NCBI GenBank assembly: GCA_913776245.1 | Contig: CAJYLO010000007.1 | Location: 62,001-126,000 of the forward strand | Direction of reading: 5' to 3' | Source of the DNA: an uncultured Chryseobacterium sp. | GTDB taxonomy: Bacteria; Bacteroidota; Bacteroidia; Flavobacteriales; Weeksellaceae | DNA: 64,000 nt | Part shown: piece by piece, positions 26,756 through 34,161 of the stretch | Numbering within the stretch: position 1 is the stretch's first letter | Layout: each line of letters begins with the position of its first letter | Translations under genes and position numbers: made by a program | The notes under the pieces: generated by a model | The model's database searches: none | Seen by the model: the letters and a program-made list of their open reading frames with translations, nothing else | What the model was told of the DNA's origin: nothing

Positions 26756-26862
26756 CTTAGAAACTTTATAAAGTTTTTCCTTTAAAATTAAGTGAGTGCA
26801 AATTTAGGAAAAATCACTGTAAGTCCTTAATTACATTTAGAGTTTCTATCTTTTATATTAAT

Positions 26863-27462
26863 TCAATTTAATAAAACAGATTTCTTAATGCTTTTTCCCT
26901 GACGGATTTTCCAAGCGTAAAAAGAACTAGGAACATCGAATTGCCATTTCGGTAAAATCAAAATGATTAAAATAACATCGATATGAGAAATTAATCCAAG
27001 AATCAGACAAATATAAAATGCCCAGTTTGCAGTACCGAAACCTATCAAAAAAGTAAAAGTAATTAGCAGACTCAATCCTCAGAGTTTGGAAAGCCAGGCG
27101 TGCGTACAGGTTTCTTTCCCGAATTTCCAAAAACTAATGATATAGCACAATGCTTCCATTCCGAAAATTAGAGAAATGCTTTTCCAATGGTCTTTGATGA
27201 TTTCTGGATTCAGCCAATATGTTGCAAATCCGATTGATAACCAAAAAACCAAATCGGTTTGGCTGTCCAGTCTTCTCAGTTTTTCGGATGAAACGCCAAC
27301 TTTTCGCGCAATGATTCCATCAAAAATATCAGTTAGTAATCCGAAATACATTAGAATTAGAATCAATGTTCTTGATTTTTCTCCAACAAAAAATCCTAAA
27401 TATAGAATGGCAATTGCTGAAAGGAATCTTAATAAGATTAATAGGTAGGGGATTGTTTTCAT
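26863..27462 (-). pseudogene. CDP-alcohol phosphatidyltransferase, broken by an in-frame TGA
   Basis: A 199-codon frame starting MKTIPYLLILLRFLS is interrupted by one TGA at 27079-27081 and continues in the same frame, as GLSLLITFTFLIG, to a stop at 26863. Before the stop lies the CDP-alcohol transferase signature DIFDGIIARKVGVSSEKLRR and then LDSQTD, but the usual glycine after the x8 spacer is Leu. Both halves are hydrophobic helices, as expected for one six-helix enzyme. TGG (Trp) to TGA is a one-base change. It could be a true loss, or a sequencing error; the second half lacks its own start signal. Confidence 0.75.
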
Positions 27463-27465
27463 AGT

Positions 27466-28014
27466 TTATTGTTTTTCAAAAGTAAAATGAGAATTAGTTG
27501 TTTTAGCATCACCTATTACAACTAAAATTGCCATATAGAAGAAATAGTTGAGCTGAACTTGTAAATTTTGATTTTTGTCTATTGCAAAACAAGACTTTTG
27601 AATATTCCAACCTCCAGCAACAAATGGAATTCCTTCAATCATAAATTGTTTTTCCCTTAAATACAAGAAACCATCTTTTTTTAATTTTACTTTCAGATTT
27701 TTGTCAAACAATAGATTTTCAGAATCAATAATTTTGACATTCAACCTTTTATCGTTAATTATTTTCAATATCAATTTCACATCTTTTTTCTTTTCATATT
27801 TATTATCTCCACCTTTGAGAAAAGCAAACATATTGGTATTTCTATCAAAAACTTCGGTGAGAGTTTTTGTTTCAGAGGAAGAAATATTTTTGTAAGTTCC
27901 GTCAATTTCGCTCAAATTATTTTTATTAAAACTTCCACTTCCAGTAGGATTTTTAAAACCTGCGCAATTCGCATTCAATAATCCGACAAGGAACAATAAA
28001 ACCAATTTTTTCAT
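27466..28014 (-). CDS. Lipoprotein of unknown function
   Basis: 182 residues from the ATG at 28014, chosen because it opens a lipoprotein signal peptide (MKKLVLLFLVGLLNANC); a longer frame starts nine codons earlier. The mature region is lysine- and asparagine-rich and beta-like, with no motif I recognise. It ends four bases before the start of the broken transferase gene on the same strand, so they share a transcript. Confidence 0.72.
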   Translation of the reverse strand: MKKLVLLFLVGLLNANCAGFKNPTGSGSFNKNNLSEIDGTYKNISSSETKTLTEVFDRNTNMFAFLKGGDNKYEKKKDVKLILKIINDKRLNVKIIDSENLLFDKNLKVKLKKDGFLYLREKQFMIEGIPFVAGGWNIQKSCFAIDKNQNLQVQLNYFFYMAILVVIGDAKTTNSHFTFEKQ

Positions 28015-28119
28015 TTTCTTGATTTTTAAATTATACTTCAAAATTATTTCTGAACCCGAACTTTATAAATGCGGAAATGAATTAATATTTTTTTCTAAAT
28101 TTGTGAAAATCGCAAAAAA

Positions 28120-29046
28120 GTGTATCAGGAACTTTTACTCAAAGAAATCAGAAACAAAATCGGAAACCAATCTCTGAATGATGAGTTGGCAAATGTTCTC
28201 AACATCAGCTACGATGCGGCGCACAGAAGGACATCGATGAAGTCCAAATTTTCTTTGGAAGAAAGTCTGCAATTGGCAAAGTATTATAATATTTCTTTAG
28301 ATAGATTTCTTGAAAATAGCGATAATCTTTTGGTCAGGAAAACCAAAGCTGTCAGTAAAACAGAAGATTTACATTCGTTTTTTGAGAATACTTTAGATAT
28401 TCTGAGTTCCATTAATTTTTCGGAAAATTCTGTGATTTATTATTCGGCGAAAGATATTCCGTTTTTCTATACATTGTCGGATACGCCTTTGTCAAGATTC
28501 AAAATCTATGTCTGGATGAATCTTCTGAATTCTAAACAGGTTTTTATTCCGTTTCAGGATTTTCAGCCTGAGCCATTTAATACGAAAACCAAAATTCTAA
28601 AGGAGATTTATGAAAAACAAAATGTGATAGAATTGTGGAATGATATGACGATTTCCAGTGTTTTGTTGCAGATTTCATTCTATTTTGAGATTGGACTTCT
28701 TAAAAAAGAAGATGTTGTAAACATACTTTCAGAACTGGATGATTTAATTCATTACATAGAAAACAAAACAGAGATTAATCCTCGTTTTCAGATTTATCAG
28801 AACGAATTGGTTCATCTTTCCAATGATATTTTTATCTCGAATGGCTCGCAGTCTACAATGGCAATTCCGTGTAATATGTTTGGATATCTCTTGACAAATG
28901 ATACAAAAACTTGTAAGGAAACTCTGAATTATTTTGAACATCAAATCAAGAATTGCAAATCTCTGAACACGGCTGGAAACCGAGATAGGAAGTTGTTTTT
29001 CAATAAAATGTATCGGCAGATTGAACAATTGAAAGAGAAAATATAA
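28120..29046 (+). CDS. Helix-turn-helix transcriptional regulator
   Basis: 308 residues from a GTG at 28120. The first 65 residues carry a Cro/C1-like HTH: NDELANVLNISYDAAHRR matches the recognition helix, and SLEESLQLAKYYNISLDRF is the third helix. The rest is a long alpha-helical domain of the kind seen in Bacteroidetes HTH proteins; its ligand is unknown. TAAATTTG (28096-28103) gives a -7 box only 16 bases before the GTG, implying a very short leader. It converges on rimM with one base between. Confidence 0.78.
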   Translation: MYQELLLKEIRNKIGNQSLNDELANVLNISYDAAHRRTSMKSKFSLEESLQLAKYYNISLDRFLENSDNLLVRKTKAVSKTEDLHSFFENTLDILSSINFSENSVIYYSAKDIPFFYTLSDTPLSRFKIYVWMNLLNSKQVFIPFQDFQPEPFNTKTKILKEIYEKQNVIELWNDMTISSVLLQISFYFEIGLLKKEDVVNILSELDDLIHYIENKTEINPRFQIYQNELVHLSNDIFISNGSQSTMAIPCNMFGYLLTNDTKTCKETLNYFEHQIKNCKSLNTAGNRDRKLFFNKMYRQIEQLKEKI

Positions 29047-29047
29047 C

Positions 29048-29590
29048 TTATTCATCTCTTTTGGAAGGAATCAGGAAAACATCCATCAAACCTTCCGGCA
29101 GAAACATCTGGATAAATTTTTCTTCACGATTCACTTCCAGGATCCAGTCTCTGATAATCGGGATGATAATTTCCTTTCCGGCAAGATCCAGAATGAAATA
29201 ATTCTGGGCTGTCTGATCATTGATGGAAACAATATGGCCGCAAGTTTTTCCGTCAGCTTCTCGGATTTCGAAACCGATTACTTCGTGATAATAGAATTTT
29301 TTTCCGGTCAATGGCGGAAGTGTGGAAAGCGGCAGATAGACACCTTTCCCAATGGATTGATTAACCAGAGCTTCGGAAGAGTTTTTAAATGAAATAATTT
29401 TAGTATCTGCTTTGGACCAGGATTGTTTTTCCACAAAAAAAGGAACCAATAAACCATTGACTTCGACAAAAATCGAATCCAGTTTGTTGTACATTTCCGG
29501 TTGATCTGTGTCCAGTTTCAGAACAACGTTGCCTTGTAATCCGTGTGTTCTGGTGATCGTTCCCAAAAAATAGCAGTCTTCTTTTCTCAT
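29048..29590 (-). CDS. rimM: Ribosome maturation factor RimM
   Basis: 180 residues. The N-terminal RimM domain opens YFLGTITRTHGLQGNVVLKL, and the C-terminal PRC-barrel has YYHEVIGFEI and IIPIIRDWILEVN. It assists 30S head assembly around S19. I chose the ATG at 29590; an in-frame extension to 29623 adds a basic, unconserved stretch. It lies downstream of rpsP in the same direction, with two hairpins between. Confidence 0.93.
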   Translation of the reverse strand: MRKEDCYFLGTITRTHGLQGNVVLKLDTDQPEMYNKLDSIFVEVNGLLVPFFVEKQSWSKADTKIISFKNSSEALVNQSIGKGVYLPLSTLPPLTGKKFYYHEVIGFEIREADGKTCGHIVSINDQTAQNYFILDLAGKEIIIPIIRDWILEVNREEKFIQMFLPEGLMDVFLIPSKRDE

Positions 29591-29639
29591 TATTTCAAAA
29601 ATTAATTTTCTTCTTCTCCGCAACCCTAAAGTGAGGAAG

Positions 29640-29686
29640 AATCAATTTGCTCCATTTAGGGCCGGGGAAACAAATTGATTTTTTTA
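29640..29686. repeat. Intergenic hairpin AATCAATTTG / CAAATTGATT
   Basis: Perfect 10-bp arms (29640-29649 and 29671-29680) enclose a GC-richer 21-base loop and are followed by T7 on the + strand. It lies between rimM and rpsP. The CCTAAAG and TTTAGGG words near it suggest a mobile-repeat remnant rather than a true terminator. Confidence 0.5.
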
Positions 29687-29695
29687 TTAAAACAA

Positions 29696-29722
29696 CAAAG
29701 ACACGAAAACTTCGTGTCTTTG
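29696..29722. terminator. Terminator downstream of rpsP
   Basis: CAAAGACACGAA pairs perfectly with TTCGTGTCTTTG (12 bp) around a 3-base loop, 21 bases past the rpsP stop. T-rich sequence flanks it on the minus-strand side. Confidence 0.85.
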
Positions 29723-29743
29723 TTTTGTATCTTTTGTAAAGAA

Positions 29744-30316
29744 TTAAGCCTGAGTTTCTTCAGTACCTTCTGCCTCAGCAGTTGGTTCTTCAGTAGCAGT
29801 TTCTTCTGTTGCAACTTCCTCAGCAGGCGCGTTAGCAGCTTCTTCAGCAGCTTTTGCATCTGCTTCAGCTTTCGCAGCAGCATCAATTCTTGCCTGATTT
29901 ACTTTAGCTTCAGCTTCCAGAGCTGCTTTTTTAGCATCAGCTTTAGCAGTAGATAAACCTTCAACTTTTCCTTGTACTTTAGCATCTTTAGCCTCAACCC
30001 AAGCAGCGAATCTCTTCTCAGCTTCAGCCTCATCAAAAGCACCTTTAGCAACACCACCCTGAAGGTGTTTTTTGTACAAAGCACCTTTGTAAGAAAGGAT
30101 TGCTCTTGCAGTATCAGTTGGCTGAGCACCGTTGTTTAACCACTTTACAGCAGAATCAACGTTCAGGTCAATTGTTGCAGGATTAGTAATTGGGTTGTAA
30201 GTTCCTAACTTTTCGATGAATCTACCATCTCTTCTGGATCTGGAATCTGCAACCACGATGTGGAAAAAAGGCTTCCCTTTAGACCCGTGTCTTTGTAATC
30301 TGATTTTTACTGACAT
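29744..30316 (-). CDS. rpsP: 30S ribosomal protein S16 with a long acidic/alanine tail
   Basis: 190 residues. The first 80 are a normal S16 core ([21 protein letters not shown], then [16 protein letters not shown]). The remaining 110 are charged and alanine-rich, with a coiled-coil-like stretch ([18 protein letters not shown]) and a Glu/Thr-rich end. Extended S16 tails occur in flavobacteria; typical bacterial S16 is about 80-90 residues. A promoter with -7 TATCTTTG and a TTG 19 bases upstream lies at 30363-30392. Confidence 0.95.
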   Translation of the reverse strand: MSVKIRLQRHGSKGKPFFHIVVADSRSRRDGRFIEKLGTYNPITNPATIDLNVDSAVKWLNNGAQPTDTARAILSYKGALYKKHLQGGVAKGAFDEAEAEKRFAAWVEAKDAKVQGKVEGLSTAKADAKKAALEAEAKVNQARIDAAAKAEADAKAAEEAANAPAEEVATEETATEEPTAEAEGTEETQA

Positions 30317-30362
30317 ATGTTTAAAAATTTTGGGAACACGTCCCGGTTAAATATTAAGTGTG

Positions 30363-30392
30363 CAAAGATAGAAAATTATTTTAATGTAACAA
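30363..30392 (-). promoter_or_regulatory. Promoter of rpsP (TTG-N19-TATCTTTG)
   Basis: On the minus strand TTG (30392-30390), a 19-base spacer and TATCTTTG (30370-30363) fit the Bacteroidetes -33/-7 promoter consensus, 47 bases upstream of the rpsP ATG. Confidence 0.65.
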
Positions 30393-30450
30393 TTTGAAAA
30401 TCTAATAATTTGCCAATTTGAAAAATATATTATTACATTAGATTTTTTTA

Positions 30451-30560
30451 GGAGCCGGGAACCTGCTTTCCGTTGCAATCTTTTTTGCTGCACGTTCTGT
30501 CAGGCTAAGGCTCTCGAAGCCCAAGCAAAAAAGGATTTCCACTGCAATCAGGGCTATGGG
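30451..30560. repeat. Dispersed intergenic repeat, copy A
   Basis: A segment starting at GGAGCCGGGAACCTGCTTTCC and ending at GGATTTCCACTGCAATC plus AGGGCTATG. TTTCCGTTGCAATC recurs as TTTCCACTGCAATC near the other end (direct repeat), while CTTTTTTGCT and AGCAAAAAAGG form an inverted repeat around a GC-rich middle. A related copy is at 49486-49582. No reading frame crosses it. It resembles REP-like elements scattered in flavobacterial genomes. Confidence 0.6.
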
Positions 30561-30596
30561 TTTTGTCTTTCAATCGAGGTTTGTCAATAAACAACA

Positions 30597-30650
30597 TTTT
30601 TGTCATTCCGTACGAATCTAGGTTGTTGAGATTCCTAAGGAATGACAAAA
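30597..30650. repeat. TTGTCATTCC palindrome
   Basis: Two 22-base arms (starting TTTTGTCATTCC and ending GGAATGACAAAA) match at 20 of 22 positions around a 10-base centre. It is unrelated to copy A just upstream and looks like a second palindromic repeat family. It may stop transcripts from the photolyase gene. Confidence 0.6.
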
Positions 30651-30696
30651 CTGACGATTTGTAAAAAAAACTTTTGTGGCTTTGTGGTTCAGAACA

Positions 30697-31989
30697 CTAG
30701 CCTAATCCTTTCTTATAAGTCTTCAAAGCTCTTTCTCTGGCAAATTTGTGTTCCACAATTCTGTCATCTAAAACATTATTCTCAAAATCGGGATTCCATT
30801 TCCGGATATATTTCAGCTCTTTATCAAACTTTTTGGTTTGCTCATCCGGATTAAAAACCCTGAAATAAGGTGCTGCATCGCAGCCGCAACCTGCTGCCCA
30901 TTGCCAGTTTCCGTTGTTGGCAGACAAGTCATAATCCAATAATTTCTTCGCAAAATAGGCTTCACCCCAGCGCCAGTCTATCAGCAGATGTTTGGTTAGG
31001 AAACTGGCAACCACCATCCGGATTCTGTTGTGCATTCTTCCGGTTTGGTTCAGCTGTCGCATTCCTGCATCTACAATGGGATAACCGGTTTCGCCGTTGC
31101 ACCATTTTTCAAATTCTGTCTCATTGTTTCGCCATTGGATGTTGTCATATTTTTCTTTGAAACTATGATTTACCACTTTCGGGAAGTGAAACAAAATCTG
31201 CATAAAGAATTCCCGCCAAATCAATTCATTAAGCCATGTTTCATTATGACTTAGGGCAAATTTCACACATTTTCTGACAGAAATCGTTCCGAATCTCAGA
31301 GCAATTCCAAGATGTGTTGTTGCGTCTAATGCTGGGAAATCTCGTTTTTTATCATACTCATCAATGATTTTGGATTCCAGTTTTGGTTCTTCAAATTCCA
31401 GATCAGTTTTCTCGAACCCAATGTCTTTTAAGCTTAGTATGGCTTTCTTTGGCAATTCCCGGAACTGATCTTTCTTCAGAATATGATTGCTGTAATCTTT
31501 TTCGGAAAGTGTTTTCTTCCATTTTTTAGAGTAAGGGGTGTAAACAGTGTAAGGCTCATCATTGTCCTTAACGATTTCACTTTTTTCAAAAATGACCTGA
31601 TCTTTGAGATCAATAAAATCAATTTTTATTGATTGGAGGTAATCCTTTATTTCATTATCTCTTTTGATGGCAGAAGGTTCATAATCATTGTTGCAATAAA
31701 CGGATCCGATGTCATAGTCAGCGATTAATTTTTTGAAAACATCTAAAGGTTTTCCGTAATAGGTGAGAAGAGAAGTTCCGGCCTTGTGCAGTTCTTCATT
31801 TATCTTTTCCAAAGCCTGATGGATGTAATCTACGCGACGGTCATACTTATCCTCTAACTGGTCCAGGATGTCTTTGTCAAAAATAAAAATAGGAATGACT
31901 TTATTTCTGGATTTTAAAGCTTCGGACAAACCGGTATTGTCATCAAGCCTGAGATCGCGGCGAAACCAGAAAATGGAGGTGTTGTGCAT
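30697..31989 (-). CDS. phrB: Deoxyribodipyrimidine photolyase (cryptochrome/photolyase family, class I type)
   Basis: 430 residues. The N-terminal antenna domain starts IFWFRRDLRLDDN. The C-terminal FAD domain carries WLNELIWREFFMQIL, GYPIVDAGMRQLNQTG, and near the end NNGNWQWAAGCGCDAAPYFRVFNP, which holds the conserved tryptophans of the electron chain. It repairs pyrimidine dimers using light. It stands alone, flanked by repeat-rich intergenic DNA on both sides. Confidence 0.93.
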   Translation of the reverse strand: MHNTSIFWFRRDLRLDDNTGLSEALKSRNKVIPIFIFDKDILDQLEDKYDRRVDYIHQALEKINEELHKAGTSLLTYYGKPLDVFKKLIADYDIGSVYCNNDYEPSAIKRDNEIKDYLQSIKIDFIDLKDQVIFEKSEIVKDNDEPYTVYTPYSKKWKKTLSEKDYSNHILKKDQFRELPKKAILSLKDIGFEKTDLEFEEPKLESKIIDEYDKKRDFPALDATTHLGIALRFGTISVRKCVKFALSHNETWLNELIWREFFMQILFHFPKVVNHSFKEKYDNIQWRNNETEFEKWCNGETGYPIVDAGMRQLNQTGRMHNRIRMVVASFLTKHLLIDWRWGEAYFAKKLLDYDLSANNGNWQWAAGCGCDAAPYFRVFNPDEQTKKFDKELKYIRKWNPDFENNVLDDRIVEHKFARERALKTYKKGLG

Positions 31990-32021
31990 TGATGAAGTTT
32001 AAAATGAATTAAGAATTAAGT

Positions 32022-32101
32022 TCTCGCTGATTCGGCGGATATTTGCAGATTAACAGATTAATAGACCATAAAGATTTGCCGTATTTGATAAATCAGCGAG
32101 A
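32022..32101. repeat. CTCGCTGATT palindromic repeat, copy 2
   Basis: TCTCGCTGATT (32022-32032) and AATCAGCGAGA (32091-32101) form a perfect 11-bp inverted repeat around a 58-base loop, with internal AGATTAACAGATTAA near-repeats. A degenerate copy sits at 19873-19919. It lies between the second nitroreductase and the photolyase start. Confidence 0.7.
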
Positions 32102-32123
32102 GCTAAAATTGATTAAATAAAAA

Positions 32124-32636
32124 TTATTCCAAACTTCCCAGATAAAACAATCCCAGACACTGCTGATTGTCTTCGATTTTCAGAGCGTCTTTAAGATGAT
32201 TGACCAGTTTTGGAGAACTCCAGTAACACCCGATTCTGTGAGCCGTGCAAGTGAGATACATATTTTGTACGGCCATAGATGTTGCTGCAATCTCTTCCCA
32301 GTCCGGAACCAATCCGCTGAACTCCACCATAATTGAAATTACCACATTCGCTTTTGATATTTTAAAGCCAATATCGTCATATTTCTTTTGGAGAAACTGG
32401 AAATCTGCTGTGGTTTCTTTATAAATCTTCTGAAGTTCCTCACCCAGATTTTGCTTTTTATTTCCTTTGAAGACTTTGAAGCGCCAGGGTTTTGTACGTT
32501 TGTGATTCGGAGCCAGAACGGCATTGCTGAGAATCTCGTCAATAATATGATGCGGGATTTCTTTATCCGAATAATCTTTCGGGAAGATACTTCTTCGTTC
32601 TTCTATAATATGTCTGAGGATTGTTGCGTTTTCCAT
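32124..32636 (-). CDS. Nitroreductase family protein
   Basis: 170 residues. ERRSIFPKDYSDKEIPHHII and NAVLAPNHKRTKPWRFKVF belong to the FMN-dependent nitroreductase fold (YdjA-like subgroup). I chose ATG at 32636; a TTG two codons upstream is possible. The start lies 18 bases from the heptamer array. Substrate unknown. Confidence 0.85.
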   Translation of the reverse strand: MENATILRHIIEERRSIFPKDYSDKEIPHHIIDEILSNAVLAPNHKRTKPWRFKVFKGNKKQNLGEELQKIYKETTADFQFLQKKYDDIGFKISKANVVISIMVEFSGLVPDWEEIAATSMAVQNMYLTCTAHRIGCYWSSPKLVNHLKDALKIEDNQQCLGLFYLGSLE

Positions 32637-32653
32637 CTTCAAAGATACGAGAA

Positions 32654-32814
32654 AGAAGTTAGATGTTGGAAGTCAGAAGTTAGAAGTTAGATGTTAGAAG
32701 TCAGATGTCAGAAGTTAGATGTTAGAAGTTAGATGTTAGAAGTCAGATGTCAGAAGTAGGAATTCAGAAGTAGGAATTCAGATGTCAGATGTTAGAATTC
32801 AGAAGTTGGAATTG
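32654..32814. repeat. Tandem 7-bp repeat array (23 units)
   Basis: Exactly 161 bases divide into 23 contiguous heptamers without a phase break. The consensus is AGAAGTT, with common variants AGATGTT, AGAAGTC, AGATGTC and GGAATTC. It lies upstream of the nitroreductase start, between it and the Gre-like gene. It contains no reading frame and no spacers. Confidence 0.9.
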
Positions 32815-32857
32815 ACATTAAATAGAAAACATTTTCCTCTCACTTTTTTTTTTTCAC

Positions 32858-33307
32858 TTAGATAATTTCCACGATTTCCTGATGGATGTTATTAAGCGTA
32901 AAATCATCGCCGACTTTTTTCCCGGTCATAATCTGAGCCATCGGGCTTTCTGGCGAAATGGCATAAAACCGGTCATTCTCGAAAAAGAATTCCCCAAGAG
33001 AAACGGAAATGTAGAACCGCGCCTTGTTGGTAATGACCAAAGAGCCGAGCTTTACGATGTCTGATGCGGAATTAAGCACTTTTTTCATCTGTTTCTGCAT
33101 CGTTTTGAGGGAAACCATTTGCTTATCCAGATGATAAATCTCTTCCTGGATCTCTTCTCTTATAGAATCATATTTGGAGGTTTTCTTGATCTCGCGGCTG
33201 GCTTCGAGAGAGAAGTTCAGATAGAAATCAAGTGTTTTTATTTTTCCGTTGATGGTGTCATTTACATAATTGCGTAGGTCTGTCTTATTATAAATCGTCT
33301 TCTGCAT
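32858..33307 (-). CDS. GreA/GreB-like transcription elongation factor
   Basis: 149 residues. The N-terminal two-thirds is a coiled coil of the Gre type (KTSKYDSIREEIQEEIYHLDK, through MQKQMKKVL). The C-terminal FKBP-like part has YAISPESPMAQIMTGKKVGDDF, close to the GreA C-terminal motif. It probably stimulates transcript cleavage by stalled RNA polymerase. It is smaller and more divergent than classical GreA, so a Gre-related rather than identical role is possible. Confidence 0.8.
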   Translation of the reverse strand: MQKTIYNKTDLRNYVNDTINGKIKTLDFYLNFSLEASREIKKTSKYDSIREEIQEEIYHLDKQMVSLKTMQKQMKKVLNSASDIVKLGSLVITNKARFYISVSLGEFFFENDRFYAISPESPMAQIMTGKKVGDDFTLNNIHQEIVEII

Positions 33308-33350
33308 ATATCCAATTTTAAATAAAGATAATGATTTTTGAAATAAATAA

Positions 33351-33377
33351 AAACCTCTCTAAGAATTAGAAAGGTTA
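33351..33377 (-). terminator. Terminator downstream of trmD
   Basis: On the minus strand AACCTTTCTAA pairs (one mismatch) with TTAGAGAGGTT around a 3-base loop, then a T-rich run. Confidence 0.65.
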
Positions 33378-33394
33378 TAAAATTATATCATTAA

Positions 33395-34069
33395 TCATTC
33401 CAATAAGTCGGGGCGCCGCTCTTTGGTAATTCTTACCGCTTCGTCATGCCGCCAGTCTTCGATAGCGGAAAAATTACCGCTCAAAAGGATTTTTGGTACC
33501 GACAGACCTTTGTAAGTTTCCGGTCTGGTATAGATTGGTGGCGATAAGAGGTCATCCTGGAAACTGTCCGTCAGTGCGCTTTGCTCATCATTCAGAACGC
33601 CAGGCAATAACCGGATCACGGAATCTGCCAATACGCAGGCTGCCAGTTCTCCGCCGGTTAGTACATAATCGCCGATAGAAATTTCTCTGGTGATATGCAA
33701 ATCACGGACTCTCTGGTCAATACCTTTGTAATGACCGCAAAGAAAAATAAGATTCTTTTTGATCGATAAAGTATTGGCAATCCTTTGATTCAGAGTCTCA
33801 CCGTCCGGAGTAAGGTAGATGATTTCATCATAATCCCTTTGAGATTTAAGTTCGGAAATGCATTTGTCCAGCGGTTCTATCATCATCACCATTCCGGCAC
33901 CGCCGCCATAAGGTTCATCGTCAATCTGGCGGTGTTTGTTGATGCTCCAGTCTCGGATGTTGTGAAAATGAACTTCGGCCAGACCTTTTTCCATCGCTCT
34001 TTTCAGGATAGAGGTTTTGAAAGGACTTTCCATAAGTTCCGGAAGTACGCTGATGATGTCGATACGCAT
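33395..34069 (-). CDS. trmD: tRNA (guanine-N1)-methyltransferase
   Basis: 224 residues. [34 protein letters not shown] and the trefoil-knot segment [18 protein letters not shown] are all characteristic of TrmD, which methylates G37 of tRNAs. Unlike E. coli it is not in an operon with rpsP and rimM but sits 4 kb away on the same strand. Confidence 0.96.
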   Translation of the reverse strand: MRIDIISVLPELMESPFKTSILKRAMEKGLAEVHFHNIRDWSINKHRQIDDEPYGGGAGMVMMIEPLDKCISELKSQRDYDEIIYLTPDGETLNQRIANTLSIKKNLIFLCGHYKGIDQRVRDLHITREISIGDYVLTGGELAACVLADSVIRLLPGVLNDEQSALTDSFQDDLLSPPIYTRPETYKGLSVPKILLSGNFSAIEDWRHDEAVRITKERRPDLLE

Positions 34070-34083
34070 AGTTTTTGTTTTTG

Positions 34084-34146
34084 AAAATAGAGAATAGACG
34101 GATAGATAATAGAATTTGAGAACTATCTATTCTCTATTCCTCTATT
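34084..34146. repeat. Period-7 island with inverted symmetry
   Basis: Nine heptamers in phase (beginning AAAATAG, AGAATAG, and ending TCTATTC, TCTATTC, CTCTATT). The left half is roughly complementary to the right. It lies between trmD and ndh. Confidence 0.65.
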
Positions 34147-34161
34147 CTCTAAGAGGTCTTC

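Noticed and set aside
27079-27081. TGA as selenocysteine or programmed readthrough
   Set aside because: No selenocysteine insertion-like hairpin is evident after it and the family has no known selenoprotein; a nonsense mutation is simpler.
30391-30420. Another period-7 island upstream of rpsP
   Set aside because: AATTTG copies are spaced 16 and 8 bases apart, not 7; it is AT-rich low complexity only.
32654-32814. CRISPR array or minisatellite coding repeat
   Set aside because: Units are seven bases with no spacers and no cas genes nearby; no open frame runs through them.
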